The translations under genes were made by a program, and so were the position numbers. A stretch of 64,000 nt of DNA, taken from assembly GCA_029251525.1 (NCBI GenBank), contig JAQXDE010000065.1, positions 53,708-117,707 of the forward strand, in the 5' to 3' direction. The notes under the pieces are model-generated. The model was not told the DNA's origin. It saw only the letters and a program-made list of their open reading frames with translations, and did no database searches. Source of the DNA: Saprospiraceae bacterium (GTDB lineage Bacteria; Bacteroidota; Bacteroidia; Chitinophagales; Saprospiraceae). Shown here one piece after another: positions 8,408 through 18,003 of the stretch (position 1 is its first letter; every line of letters starts with the position of its first letter).

Positions 8408-9760
8408 ATGTCCAAACTAAAAAAAGAACTCAACCTGTATGGCTTAACTATGATTGTCATTGGAGCCGTTATCGGAGCAGGAATTTTTCGAACACCTTCT
8501 GAAATTGCGGGGTATTTAGATAATCACTTGTTGATTATTTTAGTTTGGGTACTTGGAGGAATTGTTGCCTTGACAGGAGCGTTAACATTTTCTGAATTAG
8601 GTGGTATGTTTCCGAAGGCGGGTGGGGTTTATGTTTTTTTAAGAGAAGCATATGGTCGACTTGTTGGCTTTTTATATGGATGGGTTATTTTATTAGTGAT
8701 TACCACAGGTGCATTAGCTGCTTTAGCAACAGCATTTTCCAATTACATGGAGATCTTTTTTGAGATGTCAGAAAAAGAACAAAGTATGTTGTCAATATTG
8801 GTTATAGTGGTATTAACTTTTATCAATATTGTTGGTGTAAACATCACACAAATTTTTGCTAATGTATTTACAGGACTGAAATTAATTGCAATTATAGCCA
8901 TCATTGCAGTAGGCTTTGTATTTAAAAACCCTGAGGTTACTTTAAATTTTACAATGGAAGGAGTACCTGATAATATAGTGGCAATGATGTTTGCTGGATT
9001 GACAGGAGTATTTTTTGCAATAGGTGGTTGGCATCATGCCAGCTATTTGGCCAGTGAAACGATAGACGCCAAACGAACTGTTCCTAGTGCGATGGTTATC
9101 GGAGTCACAATTATTGTTATAGTGTATGTTATGTTTAATTTTGCCTTAATGTACCTTTTACCGCTCGATGTAATTGAGGCTTCCAAAAAAGTAGCGAGTG
9201 ATGCGATAGCATCCGTTGATTCTATCTCTTTTGGAGGTGAAATGGTTGCGATAGCTATCGCAGTCTCTATATTTGGAACGATAGGGATTTATACAATGAC
9301 AGCGCCTAGAATTTATTTTGCTATGGCTAGGGACGGAGTGTTTTTTGAAAAACTGGCTTACATTCATCCTAAATATAAAACACCTGTGTATGCTATGTTA
9401 TTACAAATGGTATGGGCATGTGTATTAATTTTACTGTGGGGGAGTTTTGGGAAATTAATTAATTATGTGGTGTTTATGGACATAGCATTTATGTTGTTAG
9501 CTGGGCTAAGTATTTTTATTTTTAGAAAAAATAAAGAAAATGCAGAGCGACCTGTTAAGGCTTGGGGGTATCCAATTGTACCTTTAATTTTTGTTTTACT
9601 TTCTCTTTCTTTTGTTGTGAGTACATTGTTTGGGAAAGATACAATGGAGCAAGCAATAGCTGGGTTGGTAGTGATGACAATTGGAATTGCGTTTTATTAT
9701 TTATTGGGTTTTAATAAAAATGTAATTGGATCAAATATCAACGAATTGGAAAATGATTAA
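8408..9760 (+). CDS. APC-family amino acid permease
   Basis: Inner-membrane transporter of 450 residues with about 12 membrane helices. The first helix holds the amino acid-polyamine-organocation signature (IGAVIGAGIFRTP), the unwound glycine-rich segment that binds the substrate amino and carboxyl groups. Helix 2 has GALTFSELGGMFPKAGGVYVFLREAYG, and helix 6 has FFAIGGWHHASYLASE. These features fit the LAT/AAT-like branch (amino acid exchange or proton symport), but specificity cannot be read. The start ATG is preceded by an AT-rich leader. No catabolic genes lie next to it. Confidence 0.92.
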   Translation: MSKLKKELNLYGLTMIVIGAVIGAGIFRTPSEIAGYLDNHLLIILVWVLGGIVALTGALTFSELGGMFPKAGGVYVFLREAYGRLVGFLYGWVILLVITTGALAALATAFSNYMEIFFEMSEKEQSMLSILVIVVLTFINIVGVNITQIFANVFTGLKLIAIIAIIAVGFVFKNPEVTLNFTMEGVPDNIVAMMFAGLTGVFFAIGGWHHASYLASETIDAKRTVPSAMVIGVTIIVIVYVMFNFALMYLLPLDVIEASKKVASDAIASVDSISFGGEMVAIAIAVSIFGTIGIYTMTAPRIYFAMARDGVFFEKLAYIHPKYKTPVYAMLLQMVWACVLILLWGSFGKLINYVVFMDIAFMLLAGLSIFIFRKNKENAERPVKAWGYPIVPLIFVLLSLSFVVSTLFGKDTMEQAIAGLVVMTIGIAFYYLLGFNKNVIGSNINELEND

Positions 9761-9900
9761 TTGGTGTAATGAGTTTTTATGAAAAGCATAAATATTTCCT
9801 AATAATAAAATGAGCTATAAACAAGGATTTCAATTCAATGGGTATATTGTATAAAATTGAGATATGAAATCAAAGTTATCCTGATAAATGGTTTTTTACT

Positions 9901-10130
9901 TTATACTCTTTGATTTTCAGTGTTGGAAGTATTAGCATTAGTTGATTTAGTTAAACCAAGATCTTTAGTGTTGATTCTGTTACCAGTAAAACCTTTAGCA
10001 ATGAGTTGGGTTTTTTGTAGCTTTTATAGTATCCTGCATAAAGAACATCTTTATACCCTTAACCTTTGCGCTAATAGTTTGAACTCCAATTTTTATCTTT
10101 AGTCAAATAACTATTAAATTGATCACCCCA
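9901..10130 (-). pseudogene. Remnant of an OmpA-family C-terminal domain
   Basis: No intact gene lies between 9760 and 10382, but minus-strand frames hold a recognisable, broken OmpA-like peptidoglycan-binding domain. Reading 10020 down to 9901 gives LIAKGFTGNRINTKDLG, then TKSTNANTSNTENQRV and a stop, which lines up with the family pattern YLxxKGIxxxRIxxxGxGExxPxxxNxTxxxRxxNRRV. Upstream, in shifted frames, NWSSNY and LAQRLRV match the earlier GSxxYNxxLAxRRA part, with stops between them. At least two frameshifts or stops are needed, so the gene is dead. The family call rests on pattern match only. Confidence 0.5.
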
Positions 10131-10381
10131 CAAAACATAGGATAAAAGCACTTTCCAAAGAGGAATTTTAGTATAATGTTTAGTCCGTAATCAACTTCTT
10201 CTCGACTAATATGATTAAAATTAGGAATTTATTTTAACTGTAATTTTAGTTTTTGATATATTTACGCTTTAAAGTACAGTGAAAAAAAGAGGTAACAACT
10301 TGTATTCTATTTAGTTGGTTTTTTGAAGTACTCTTTTATTTTAAACTAGTATTAAGAGTCCCAAAATTTTAATCACTTTCT

Positions 10382-11434
10382 ATGAAAAAGATATTTATTT
10401 TATTTTTTGGTTGTTTATTCTTCATTGCGGCCTGCGCTCAAGATATTAAAGTAGATTCAAAGTTTACAAATACTGCACGAAAACTAGATACCAAAAATAC
10501 ACTTCAAACGATTGCCTTTGGCTCTTGTAATAACCAAGGCAAAAGCCAGGAGATGTGGAAACATGTAGTCAAGAATAAACCTGATCTTTGGATTTGGTTG
10601 GGTGATATTATTTATGCTGACACAAAGAATATGCAAGTGATGGCTGATAAATATTCTAGCTTAAAAAATAATATGGATTATCGAAGATTGTTAGCTTGTT
10701 CTCCGGTGATTGGAATTTGGGATGATCATGATTTTGGTTGGAATGATGCTGGAAAGGAGTACCCGATGAAAAATGAAAGTAAGCGGTTATTACTTGATTT
10801 TTTGGATGTCCCTAAGGATACTTTGGTAAGAGCTAGAGAGGGCATTTATCAATCGTATGTTTTTGGAGAGAAGGGAAAAAAAATAAAAATCATACTACTA
10901 GATACTCGATTTTTTAGAGATAATGTAGAACGAACTACAGGGAGAAATAAGAGATATATAGTCAATAATGAAGGTGATGTTTTAGGTGATGCTCAGTGGG
11001 TTTGGCTTGAGAAAGAATTGGAAAGTAGTGATGCTCAAATTAATATTATAGCTAGTGGTTACCAAATTATTTCTAAAGAACATCGGTTTGCAAAATGGGG
11101 TAATTTTCCAAAAGCAAGAGCACGTCTATTTAAACTTTTACAAAAGGTAAAACCTGCTATGCCTATTTTGATAACTGGTGATCGCCATATTGCTGAACTC
11201 TCAAGAACAAGACTCGTAGGTTTGGAAAATCCACTTTTTGAGATTACTTCTAGTGGGTTGACTCATACTTGGAGTGAAAAAAGAAAAGAAGCAAATCAAT
11301 ATCGCGTTGGAGATTTAATTATTGAAAAGAATTTTGGCTTATTCAAAATCGACTGGTCTGGTGAACAACCAAAGGTGACAGTAGAAGTGAGGGGGTTAAA
11401 TAATGTATTGTTTTTGAAAAAAGGACTATTTTGA
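10382..11434 (+). CDS. PhoD-like metallophosphatase lipoprotein (alkaline phosphatase D family)
   Basis: Exported protein of 350 residues with a lipoprotein-like signal (FFIAAC, Cys18). It carries the metallophosphoesterase residues of the PhoD-like family: FGSCNNQ, GDIIYAD (residues 74-80), WDDHDFGWND (113-122), LLDTRFFRD, and TGDRHIAEL near residue 265. Members are phosphodiesterases or phosphomonoesterases active outside the cytoplasm, often recruited under phosphate limitation. The short single-domain form here lacks the N-terminal PhoD domain of the Bacillus enzyme and is common in Bacteroidota. It is followed by a terminator at 11456 and stands alone. Confidence 0.9.
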   Translation: MKKIFILFFGCLFFIAACAQDIKVDSKFTNTARKLDTKNTLQTIAFGSCNNQGKSQEMWKHVVKNKPDLWIWLGDIIYADTKNMQVMADKYSSLKNNMDYRRLLACSPVIGIWDDHDFGWNDAGKEYPMKNESKRLLLDFLDVPKDTLVRAREGIYQSYVFGEKGKKIKIILLDTRFFRDNVERTTGRNKRYIVNNEGDVLGDAQWVWLEKELESSDAQINIIASGYQIISKEHRFAKWGNFPKARARLFKLLQKVKPAMPILITGDRHIAELSRTRLVGLENPLFEITSSGLTHTWSEKRKEANQYRVGDLIIEKNFGLFKIDWSGEQPKVTVEVRGLNNVLFLKKGLF

Positions 11435-11455
11435 TTTCTCTCAAAAAATAAAAGA

Positions 11456-11484
11456 CCCCGAAGCAAATCACTTCGAGGTTTTTT
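11456..11484 (+). terminator. Rho-independent terminator of PhoD-like gene
   Basis: CCCCGAAG pairs with CTTCGAGG (one mismatch) around a seven-base loop and is followed by six T. It is 22 bases after the stop codon. Confidence 0.75.
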
Positions 11485-11858
11485 AATTTTAAATCATATC
11501 AATTTAAATTTTCTATTCTGCTTTAGCTGTAGTTGATTCAATGATATCTCACAGTATTAAAATGTTTTTATTCTTCATTCTAAATAAATTGTAAAACGAA
11601 TTTGGCGGTGGTACAAATTATTTTTTTCAAATAGTCAATTCTAAATTCCTTTCTCCAACTAAACTGCTTTGTGAATTTATTAGTGCTTCATGGTGATTTT
11701 CACTTTTCTTATTTTTTTAATCCTTTCTCCAAACCAAAAAGACCATCTTTATTAATCAAATTATGTTGAATTTATTTATTTGATGTAACCTTATAAGGGT
11801 GTGGTCATATATTTTAAGGCTTCCTGGGAGAATCGGTTTTTTGTTTTTTTCTAATGAA

Positions 11859-11888
11859 AGTCCTCGAAGTAATTAAACTTCGAGGACT
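11859..11888 (-). terminator. Hairpin downstream of the RND gene
   Basis: A perfect 12-bp stem (AGTCCTCGAAGT with ACTTCGAGGACT) with a six-base loop lies 34 bases after the stop codon of the RND transporter. The T-run on the minus strand is weak, so termination is likely but not certain. Confidence 0.5.
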
Positions 11889-11921
11889 CTTAAAGATCAT
11901 TTTACTAAGTAAGCAAAATCT

Positions 11922-14900
11922 TTATTTTCTCTTAATTAACATCAATCCACGATACGCTAACCAATACATTACAGGAACAACAACTAAAGTCAAAAACGTT
12001 GCGAACACTAATCCATAGATAACAGTCCATGCCATTGTACCCCAGAATTGTGCATTGTCCCCTCCAACAAAAAATTGAGGATCAAGTTCTGAAATCAAAG
12101 TAAAGAAATTGATATTTAAACCAATTGCTAATGGAATCAATCCCAGAACGGTTGTAATCGCAGTCAGTAAAACTGGCCGTAAACGACGTCCTCCACCTTC
12201 AATAATAGCCTCTTTTATTTGTTCTTTAGTCAGTTGACTCATCTTTTCAAATCCTAAATCTTCTCGTTTTCGTTTGACGACTAGATTGATATAATCTACA
12301 AGTACAATCGCATTATTTACAACAATTCCCGCGAGAGAAATAATTCCTACTCCCGTCATAACTACGACGATATCCATTCCTGAGCTTACGTAACCAAAAA
12401 ATACTCCAATAGTACTAAAAACAACTGAAAGGATAATTATGAAAGGTGAGATGACACTATTGAATTGTGCTACCAAAATTAAAAATATAGCAAATAGTGC
12501 TACTGAGAATGCACCACTTAAAAATGCCATTTCTTTAGCCATTTCTTCCTGTTGACCACCAAAGGCATATTGGTAACCCAATGGCATTGGATAATCCTCT
12601 AGTAAGGTTTTAAGGTCTTGTACTATTTCATCTCCATTATAACCATCTAGAATATTTGAGGTAATTCCAATATTACGTTCTTGATCTTTTCGATTAATTA
12701 AATCATAACTAGATGTAAATTGAATATCCGCAACTGTTGAAATTGGTACTTGAGCAATTCGTCCATTGGCTGGATTTCTGAAGGTAATTCTTTGATTTAA
12801 TATATTTTCCTTCTGGTATCGATACTTCTCCGCCAATCGAAGATTGATAGGATATTCATCTTCTCCAACTTTGAATTTAGAAACCTCTTTCCCAAATACA
12901 GATGTACGAATAGCGTCTGCAATATTAAAGGTAGAGATTTGATAAGTTCTAGCTGCTTCTCGATCAATTGAGATCTCCATTTCTGGTTTTCCAATTTTCA
13001 CGCTTGCTTTTAATTCTTCAATTCCAGGGATATTTTTACTTTTAATAAAGGCGATTAGGTTTTCAGAAAGTTGTGCAAGGGTATCTACGTTTTCACCGGT
13101 CAATTGAATATCAACTGGCTTGCCTTGAGGTGGTCCAGATTGTTCTCTGTCTACTACTATTTGAATTCCAGGAACACCTTGAACTGCTTTTCGAATATCA
13201 CTCATCGCATCAACTGTAGAAAGTTCTCCTCGATCTTGGGAGGGAACAAATGAAACGGTAATCCTTGCCTTGTGAGGGGAGGTTCCAAAGCTAGGACCGG
13301 CATTTGGGTCACTTGTGTTTTCTCCAATTTGCAATAGACTGGCTTCAATAATTGGTTCATACTTTTCCATTGCCACCTCTACTTTTTCTTCTAATTCAGT
13401 TAAAATTTGGTTGGTTACTTCAATATCTTTTCCCATTGGAAGTTCAATGAATGCATTGACATATAAAGGGTCAGCTTCAGGAAATGGAATTAATTTTGGC
13501 ATATTGATCCCTAATAAAACAGAGGAGAAAATGAGCAATCCAATAGTCCCCATGAATACAAGAATTGGGGTAAATTTATTAAGTACTTTTCCAATAAACC
13601 AATTGTAACCATTTTCTAATTTTGGTAAAACGGAATTTTGGAATGAGAAGGACAAAGGACGAAGTAGGAAGAAATTAGTTAAGGTGATTCCCGCAGCCAT
13701 CACAAGTAAATTTCTAAAAGCATGAAAATTAATTTTAGAGTTATTTACTCCTACCGTTTGAGTAGAATCCAGTTTTTCTATACCTATAAAGTGGAATAAT
13801 GCTGCGAAAGCAAACATAATTGATGAACCAATCAAAATATTTTTAACCTTTCTAGCTCTTACATTATCATTATCTGCTTTTTCATCAACCTTCATAAATA
13901 CTGAAGTTAAAACAGGATTAATTACCAACGCTACAAAAAGTGATGAAGACAAAACAATGATCAACGTCTTTGGTAAATAACCCATGAAACTTCCCATCAA
14001 TCCTGGCCAAAATGCTAAAGGAACAAATGCAGCCAAAGTAGTCAAAGTAGAGGCAATGATTGGCAAAGCGACTTCCCCTGTACCATGCTTCGCAGCATCG
14101 ATTCCAGAGTAACCCTCTTGCATATAATTATAAATATTTTCTACTACTACAATCGCATTGTCGACCAGCATACCGAGGGCAAGTATTAGAGAAAATAGTA
14201 CGACCATGTTCATGGTGAAACCCACAATATTCATAATCATAATTCCCATTAACATAGATAGTGGAATTGCTAACCCAACGAACATTGCATTTCTTAATCC
14301 TAGGAAAAATAATAAAACTAAGACAACTAAAATTACACCTGAGATTATACTATTTTCCAGATTTGAAACCATTAATCTTGTCTGAGTGCTTAAGTCATTG
14401 AATATGGAAACTTTGATGTCTTTTGGAAACACTTCTTTTACAGCTAAATCAACTTCTAGTTTAATCCTGTCAGATGCTTCCAATAAATTCTCTCCACTTC
14501 TTTTGATGACATCGAGAGAAATAACAGGTAATTTATTTGAACGAGCGATACTTGTTTTATCCTTGTTTCCAAATGAGACAGAGGCAATATCTCGAAGGAA
14601 TATTGGGGCATTATTTTCATTTTTGACGATCATGTTTTCCAATTCCTCTGCATTTTGGAATTCTCCCAGAACTCTAATCGAGCGACGAAATCCATTGGTC
14701 AAAATCTCACCACCTGACATATTCATATTTTCCGATCGAACAGCATTTTCGATGTCCATAAAACTGACTTGCATTGCTTCCATTCGAGGAAGATCTACCT
14801 CTATTTTCATTTCTCGATCGAGTGCACCTTTCAGATTGACAGCTTGAATTTCACCAATATCCTCTATTTTATCTTGCAAATATTCCGCATAATTTCGAAG

Positions 14901-15401
14901 TTGTTCGTTAGGATAATCTCCAGAAATATTCACCGACATGACAGGCATTTCAGAAAAATTGAAATCAGAAACATCTGGGTCTGAAGGTAAATCGTTAGGT
15001 AGTTCTGCTTTTGCTTTATCTACCGCATCCTTTATTTTTCTCATTGCATCTTCGACATTAATATCCGTCTCGAAATCAGCAATAATGAGAGAGAAATCTT
15101 GTGCTGAAGAGGAGTTTAATTCTTTGATCTCAGAGATTCCTGCTAACTCTTTTTCAATGGGCCGGGTGACCAAGTTCTCAATATCCTTAGCAGAGTTTCC
15201 GGGGTAAACAGTATTGATAAAAATTTTAGGCATTGAGATTTCTGGGTACGCCTCCTTGGGCATACTGTTATACATTGAAATCCCAAAAACCATAATCATG
15301 AACGTCAGGACAAAAACACTCGTTCGATTATCAACTGCGAAAGTGGTCAACCCAAATTCTCGCAATCCTTGTTTAATCTTATCTATTATTTTTTTGGACA
15401 T
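11922..15401 (-). CDS. RND efflux permease (AcrB/HAE1-like)
   Basis: Inner-membrane proton-driven pump of the resistance-nodulation-division superfamily, 1159 residues, within the normal range for Bacteroidota members. It has the canonical plan: helix 1 near residues 20-45 (FVLTFMIMVFGISMYN), a large periplasmic porter domain, helices 2-6 with the proton-relay aspartate in GMLVDNAIVVVENI (about residue 411), a second porter domain, and helices 8-12 with GIVVNNAIVLVDYINL. Between helices 6 and 7 there is an extra stretch with two predicted hydrophobic segments (about residues 520-590). It ends the operon TetR-TolC-MFP-RND, with 49 bases to the adaptor gene. Substrates are probably drugs, bile-like compounds or lipids; the lack of charged residues typical of metal pumps argues against a CusA role. 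Confidence 0.95.
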   Translation of the reverse strand: MSKKIIDKIKQGLREFGLTTFAVDNRTSVFVLTFMIMVFGISMYNSMPKEAYPEISMPKIFINTVYPGNSAKDIENLVTRPIEKELAGISEIKELNSSSAQDFSLIIADFETDINVEDAMRKIKDAVDKAKAELPNDLPSDPDVSDFNFSEMPVMSVNISGDYPNEQLRNYAEYLQDKIEDIGEIQAVNLKGALDREMKIEVDLPRMEAMQVSFMDIENAVRSENMNMSGGEILTNGFRRSIRVLGEFQNAEELENMIVKNENNAPIFLRDIASVSFGNKDKTSIARSNKLPVISLDVIKRSGENLLEASDRIKLEVDLAVKEVFPKDIKVSIFNDLSTQTRLMVSNLENSIISGVILVVLVLLFFLGLRNAMFVGLAIPLSMLMGIMIMNIVGFTMNMVVLFSLILALGMLVDNAIVVVENIYNYMQEGYSGIDAAKHGTGEVALPIIASTLTTLAAFVPLAFWPGLMGSFMGYLPKTLIIVLSSSLFVALVINPVLTSVFMKVDEKADNDNVRARKVKNILIGSSIMFAFAALFHFIGIEKLDSTQTVGVNNSKINFHAFRNLLVMAAGITLTNFFLLRPLSFSFQNSVLPKLENGYNWFIGKVLNKFTPILVFMGTIGLLIFSSVLLGINMPKLIPFPEADPLYVNAFIELPMGKDIEVTNQILTELEEKVEVAMEKYEPIIEASLLQIGENTSDPNAGPSFGTSPHKARITVSFVPSQDRGELSTVDAMSDIRKAVQGVPGIQIVVDREQSGPPQGKPVDIQLTGENVDTLAQLSENLIAFIKSKNIPGIEELKASVKIGKPEMEISIDREAARTYQISTFNIADAIRTSVFGKEVSKFKVGEDEYPINLRLAEKYRYQKENILNQRITFRNPANGRIAQVPISTVADIQFTSSYDLINRKDQERNIGITSNILDGYNGDEIVQDLKTLLEDYPMPLGYQYAFGGQQEEMAKEMAFLSGAFSVALFAIFLILVAQFNSVISPFIIILSVVFSTIGVFFGYVSSGMDIVVVMTGVGIISLAGIVVNNAIVLVDYINLVVKRKREDLGFEKMSQLTKEQIKEAIIEGGGRRLRPVLLTAITTVLGLIPLAIGLNINFFTLISELDPQFFVGGDNAQFWGTMAWTVIYGLVFATFLTLVVVPVMYWLAYRGLMLIKRK

Positions 15402-15450
15402 TTTATTTTTTTTAGAATTCTAGGGTTGTATTTTATTCACCTATCAATTT

Positions 15451-16614
15451 TTATTGATCATTTGATTTCTGAATTTCTATCAAAGCATTATCTGCTATAC
15501 TTCTTGCTCCTGTTACAATAAGTTCCTCACCTCCTTGTAAGCCATCTTGGATGATGATATTTCCATCATAACTTTCACTAGTTTTTACATAAACTTTGCT
15601 TGCTATTGCTCCATCTTTTCCATCTTTTTTTACAAATACATAATCTTTCCCACTCACTTCTTGTTGTACTAGTTCTAAAGGAACAGTAATCACATTCTTT
15701 GCTGAAAAATCATTTAGTAACATATTAGCTAACAAATTTGGTTTCAGTAAACCTTTGGGGTTAGTTAAATTTACTTCTACCTTGAAAGTTCTATTGGCTG
15801 GGTTGATAGTTCTTCCGAGCATGGTAACTTTACCTTTGGTTTTCATTTCTAAGGCAGGAATTTCAATAGCCATCATTTCACCTTGTCGAACATTTCTTAA
15901 GAATTTTTCAGGTACATTGGCAGCTATTTTTACTTGATTCGTATTCAAAATTTGGGCTATAGGAGAGCCAGGGGCTGACATTTCTCCAGCTTTTGCTATT
16001 ATCATTTCAATCACACCGCTTTTTGGAGCATAAACATTTCCTTTTGTGAGTTGAAATTGAATGGTTTCTATATTTTTTTCTAATCGTTCTTTATTATTTT
16101 TTGCTTGTAAAAATTGAATTTCTGATCCAATATTTTGATCCCATAATCTTTTTTGTCGATTGAAAACTTCAACTGCAAGTTCCAATGATTTGTCCAGCTC
16201 AGCCATTTGTTTCTTGACAGTTTCCAAGTCAGTAGTAGCTATTAATTGACCTCGTTTTATGTACTGGCCTTCTTTGACGTTTAGAGAAGTAATACGTCCA
16301 CCAGTTTCGCTACTAACAGCTACCATATCTTCTGCTTCAACTGCTGCTTGTAATTGGATATACCGATTAAAGTCGGATCGAGAAACAGTTTGTGTAGTAA
16401 CTAAAGTTCGAGGTTTTTCTTTTTTTGCTTCCGGATCGATTGATTCGATTTCCGTTTCAAGTTTCTCAATCTTTTTTTGTAATTCTCTTAATTCAGCTTG
16501 CTTGGTTTTGAGATATGTTTTTTTCCCTTTTAAGTCAGAAGGGATTTCCTCTGCTTGTTGGCAAGATGCTAAAAATAGACTTGCAATAAAGATTATATTT
16601 AATAGGTATTTCAT
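15451..16614 (-). CDS. RND periplasmic adaptor subunit (membrane fusion protein)
   Basis: Lipoprotein of 387 residues (signal ending LFLASC, Cys18) that links the RND pump to the outer-membrane channel. Residues about 25-65 form a coiled coil before the barrel-sandwich part (SSETGGRITSLNVKEGQYIKRGQLIATTD), followed by an alpha hairpin and the second lipoyl half (NVYAPKSGVIEMIIAKAGEM), then a beta-barrel and membrane-proximal domain. The gene sits between the TolC gene (60 bases) and the RND gene (49 bases) on the same strand, as expected for a tripartite system. Confidence 0.95.
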   Translation of the reverse strand: MKYLLNIIFIASLFLASCQQAEEIPSDLKGKKTYLKTKQAELRELQKKIEKLETEIESIDPEAKKEKPRTLVTTQTVSRSDFNRYIQLQAAVEAEDMVAVSSETGGRITSLNVKEGQYIKRGQLIATTDLETVKKQMAELDKSLELAVEVFNRQKRLWDQNIGSEIQFLQAKNNKERLEKNIETIQFQLTKGNVYAPKSGVIEMIIAKAGEMSAPGSPIAQILNTNQVKIAANVPEKFLRNVRQGEMMAIEIPALEMKTKGKVTMLGRTINPANRTFKVEVNLTNPKGLLKPNLLANMLLNDFSAKNVITVPLELVQQEVSGKDYVFVKKDGKDGAIASKVYVKTSESYDGNIIIQDGLQGGEELIVTGARSIADNALIEIQKSNDQ

Positions 16615-16674
16615 TGGAGATTTTTATTTAATGAAGAAAACTTAAATAAGTTTCCTTGGTTTTGTTAATAAAGG

Positions 16675-18003
16675 TTATTTTCCTAAGGCTTTATCTAAAT
16701 CAACCTTTGATAACAAAAGTTCATATTTAGCTTGAATGACATTTTGTTGAGATTGGAAAAGTGCTTGTTCTGCTTGAGTAATTTCCAAACTTGAACCAAC
16801 ACCTTCTTTGTATTTAATTTGTGTTGTATTATAGATCTTTTGAGCAAGATCCAAGTTCTTTTGTTGATCTGTAACACGTTGAACAGCATTTTTATAAGCA
16901 ACTCTGGCATTCCCAACTTCCATCCAAATTGCTCTTTCCAAAGAACGCATTTGGTTATTTGATTTCTCTAGATCCAACTTTGCACGTTGGAGTTTTGCTT
17001 TTTTTGCTCCACCGGAATAGAGCGGAACATTCACACTAAGTCCAACCACTCCGAGATCAGTCCAAAGGTTGTCTTGAAAAATTTTACCACTCTGCCCAGT
17101 TTGTTGATATTGAGCAAAAGTGACCAAATTAGGATAATAAGTAGATTTGATATAACTGACATTAAGATCTTGAAGAATTTGACTTTGTTGAACCACTCTA
17201 TATTCCGCTCGGGTTGAGTAGTTAACTTTTCCGTCCAAATCTCTTGGTTCAACATCTATTAATAATCGATTAATATCATCAGAAACAGCAATCTGTTGAT
17301 CTGCAGGAAAATTCATTGAGAATTTTAAAACGTTATAAATAAGATCTTTTTGTCGGTCAATGTTATTGATTTCAGTTTTTAAATTAGCCAGAGACAATTC
17401 AAGTCGATCCACATCTAACTGTTCTACAAAACCTGCTTTGTATAATTCCTTTGTTTCAAAAAATAGTTTTTCAAGATTAGCAATATTTTTCTGTAGTGTA
17501 TTTCTGGTCTCCTCTAAAATAAGAGATGGTAAATAAGCTTCTCTCACTTTATTTTTGACCGTCACTTCTACTTGTTCTTTTTGGGAAAAAGCCATATTTT
17601 TCGCTGTTCTAGCTGCTTTTAAGGCAGTCAGGTAACTGTAATCAAAAGCTAAGAAAGATGCATCAATACTTGCAGTAAGTCTATTTTTTGCACCAAAAGC
17701 AGGGAGTTTTTCAAATTCTCCCTCGATAGGCATTCCAGTAAATAAACCAGCAGGAACTACTGTCTCAGGTAATTTGAATGAGTAGCTGTACCCTAAACTT
17801 CCAGATATTTGAGGCATACCAGTGGCTTTATTTTCTTTGATTAATTGGTCTGCATCAGCAATTTCGATATAGGCATTTTTAACTTCAAAGCTGTTAGCAA
17901 GTGCATAAGCAATAGCTTCATCAAGGGTGAATGATTTGATATTTTGGGCACTTGCCGAGATGCTGAAGAGCAAAAGCAAGAACATCATTAAGTTGTTTCT
18001 CAT
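16675..18003 (-). CDS. TolC-family outer membrane efflux protein
   Basis: Outer-membrane channel of 442 residues with a signal peptide (ends ISASAQ). The two repeated halves of the OEP/TolC fold are visible: helices rich in Leu/Glu/Lys around YKAGFVEQLDVDRLELSLANLK in the first half and YKEGVGSSLEITQAEQALFQSQ in the second. It is the outer component for the RND and adaptor genes that follow. Its start codon overlaps the stop of the TetR gene by four bases (ATGA type, 18000-18003), so the two are translationally coupled and the whole system is one operon led by its own regulator. Confidence 0.95.
   Translation of the reverse strand: MRNNLMMFLLLLFSISASAQNIKSFTLDEAIAYALANSFEVKNAYIEIADADQLIKENKATGMPQISGSLGYSYSFKLPETVVPAGLFTGMPIEGEFEKLPAFGAKNRLTASIDASFLAFDYSYLTALKAARTAKNMAFSQKEQVEVTVKNKVREAYLPSLILEETRNTLQKNIANLEKLFFETKELYKAGFVEQLDVDRLELSLANLKTEINNIDRQKDLIYNVLKFSMNFPADQQIAVSDDINRLLIDVEPRDLDGKVNYSTRAEYRVVQQSQILQDLNVSYIKSTYYPNLVTFAQYQQTGQSGKIFQDNLWTDLGVVGLSVNVPLYSGGAKKAKLQRAKLDLEKSNNQMRSLERAIWMEVGNARVAYKNAVQRVTDQQKNLDLAQKIYNTTQIKYKEGVGSSLEITQAEQALFQSQQNVIQAKYELLLSKVDLDKALGK

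Larger units (their letters stand above)
11435..11921. other. 487-base non-coding gap with two related hairpins
   Basis: I see no coding frame here. The gap begins with the terminator of the PhoD-like gene (11456-11484) and ends with a second hairpin (11859-11888). Both stems contain CTTCGAGG or its complement. Nothing else stands out. Confidence 0.5.

Noticed and set aside
8283..8423. Short plus-strand frame of about 46 codons (MKLSFTLEKGRKRTQ...) before the APC permease
   Set aside because: It overlaps the start of the permease gene, has no recognisable domain, and is of a length expected by chance in AT-rich DNA.
9920..10102. Plus-strand open frame of 60 codons (hydrophobic, LVLILLPVKP)
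   Set aside because: The same bases on the other strand carry a decayed OmpA-like domain, which explains them better. The plus-strand frame shows no family resemblance.
14386..14847. Open frame of 153 codons on the plus strand inside the RND gene
   Set aside because: It lies antisense to a certain 1159-residue transporter, and its composition and lack of motifs show that it is a shadow of that coding sequence.
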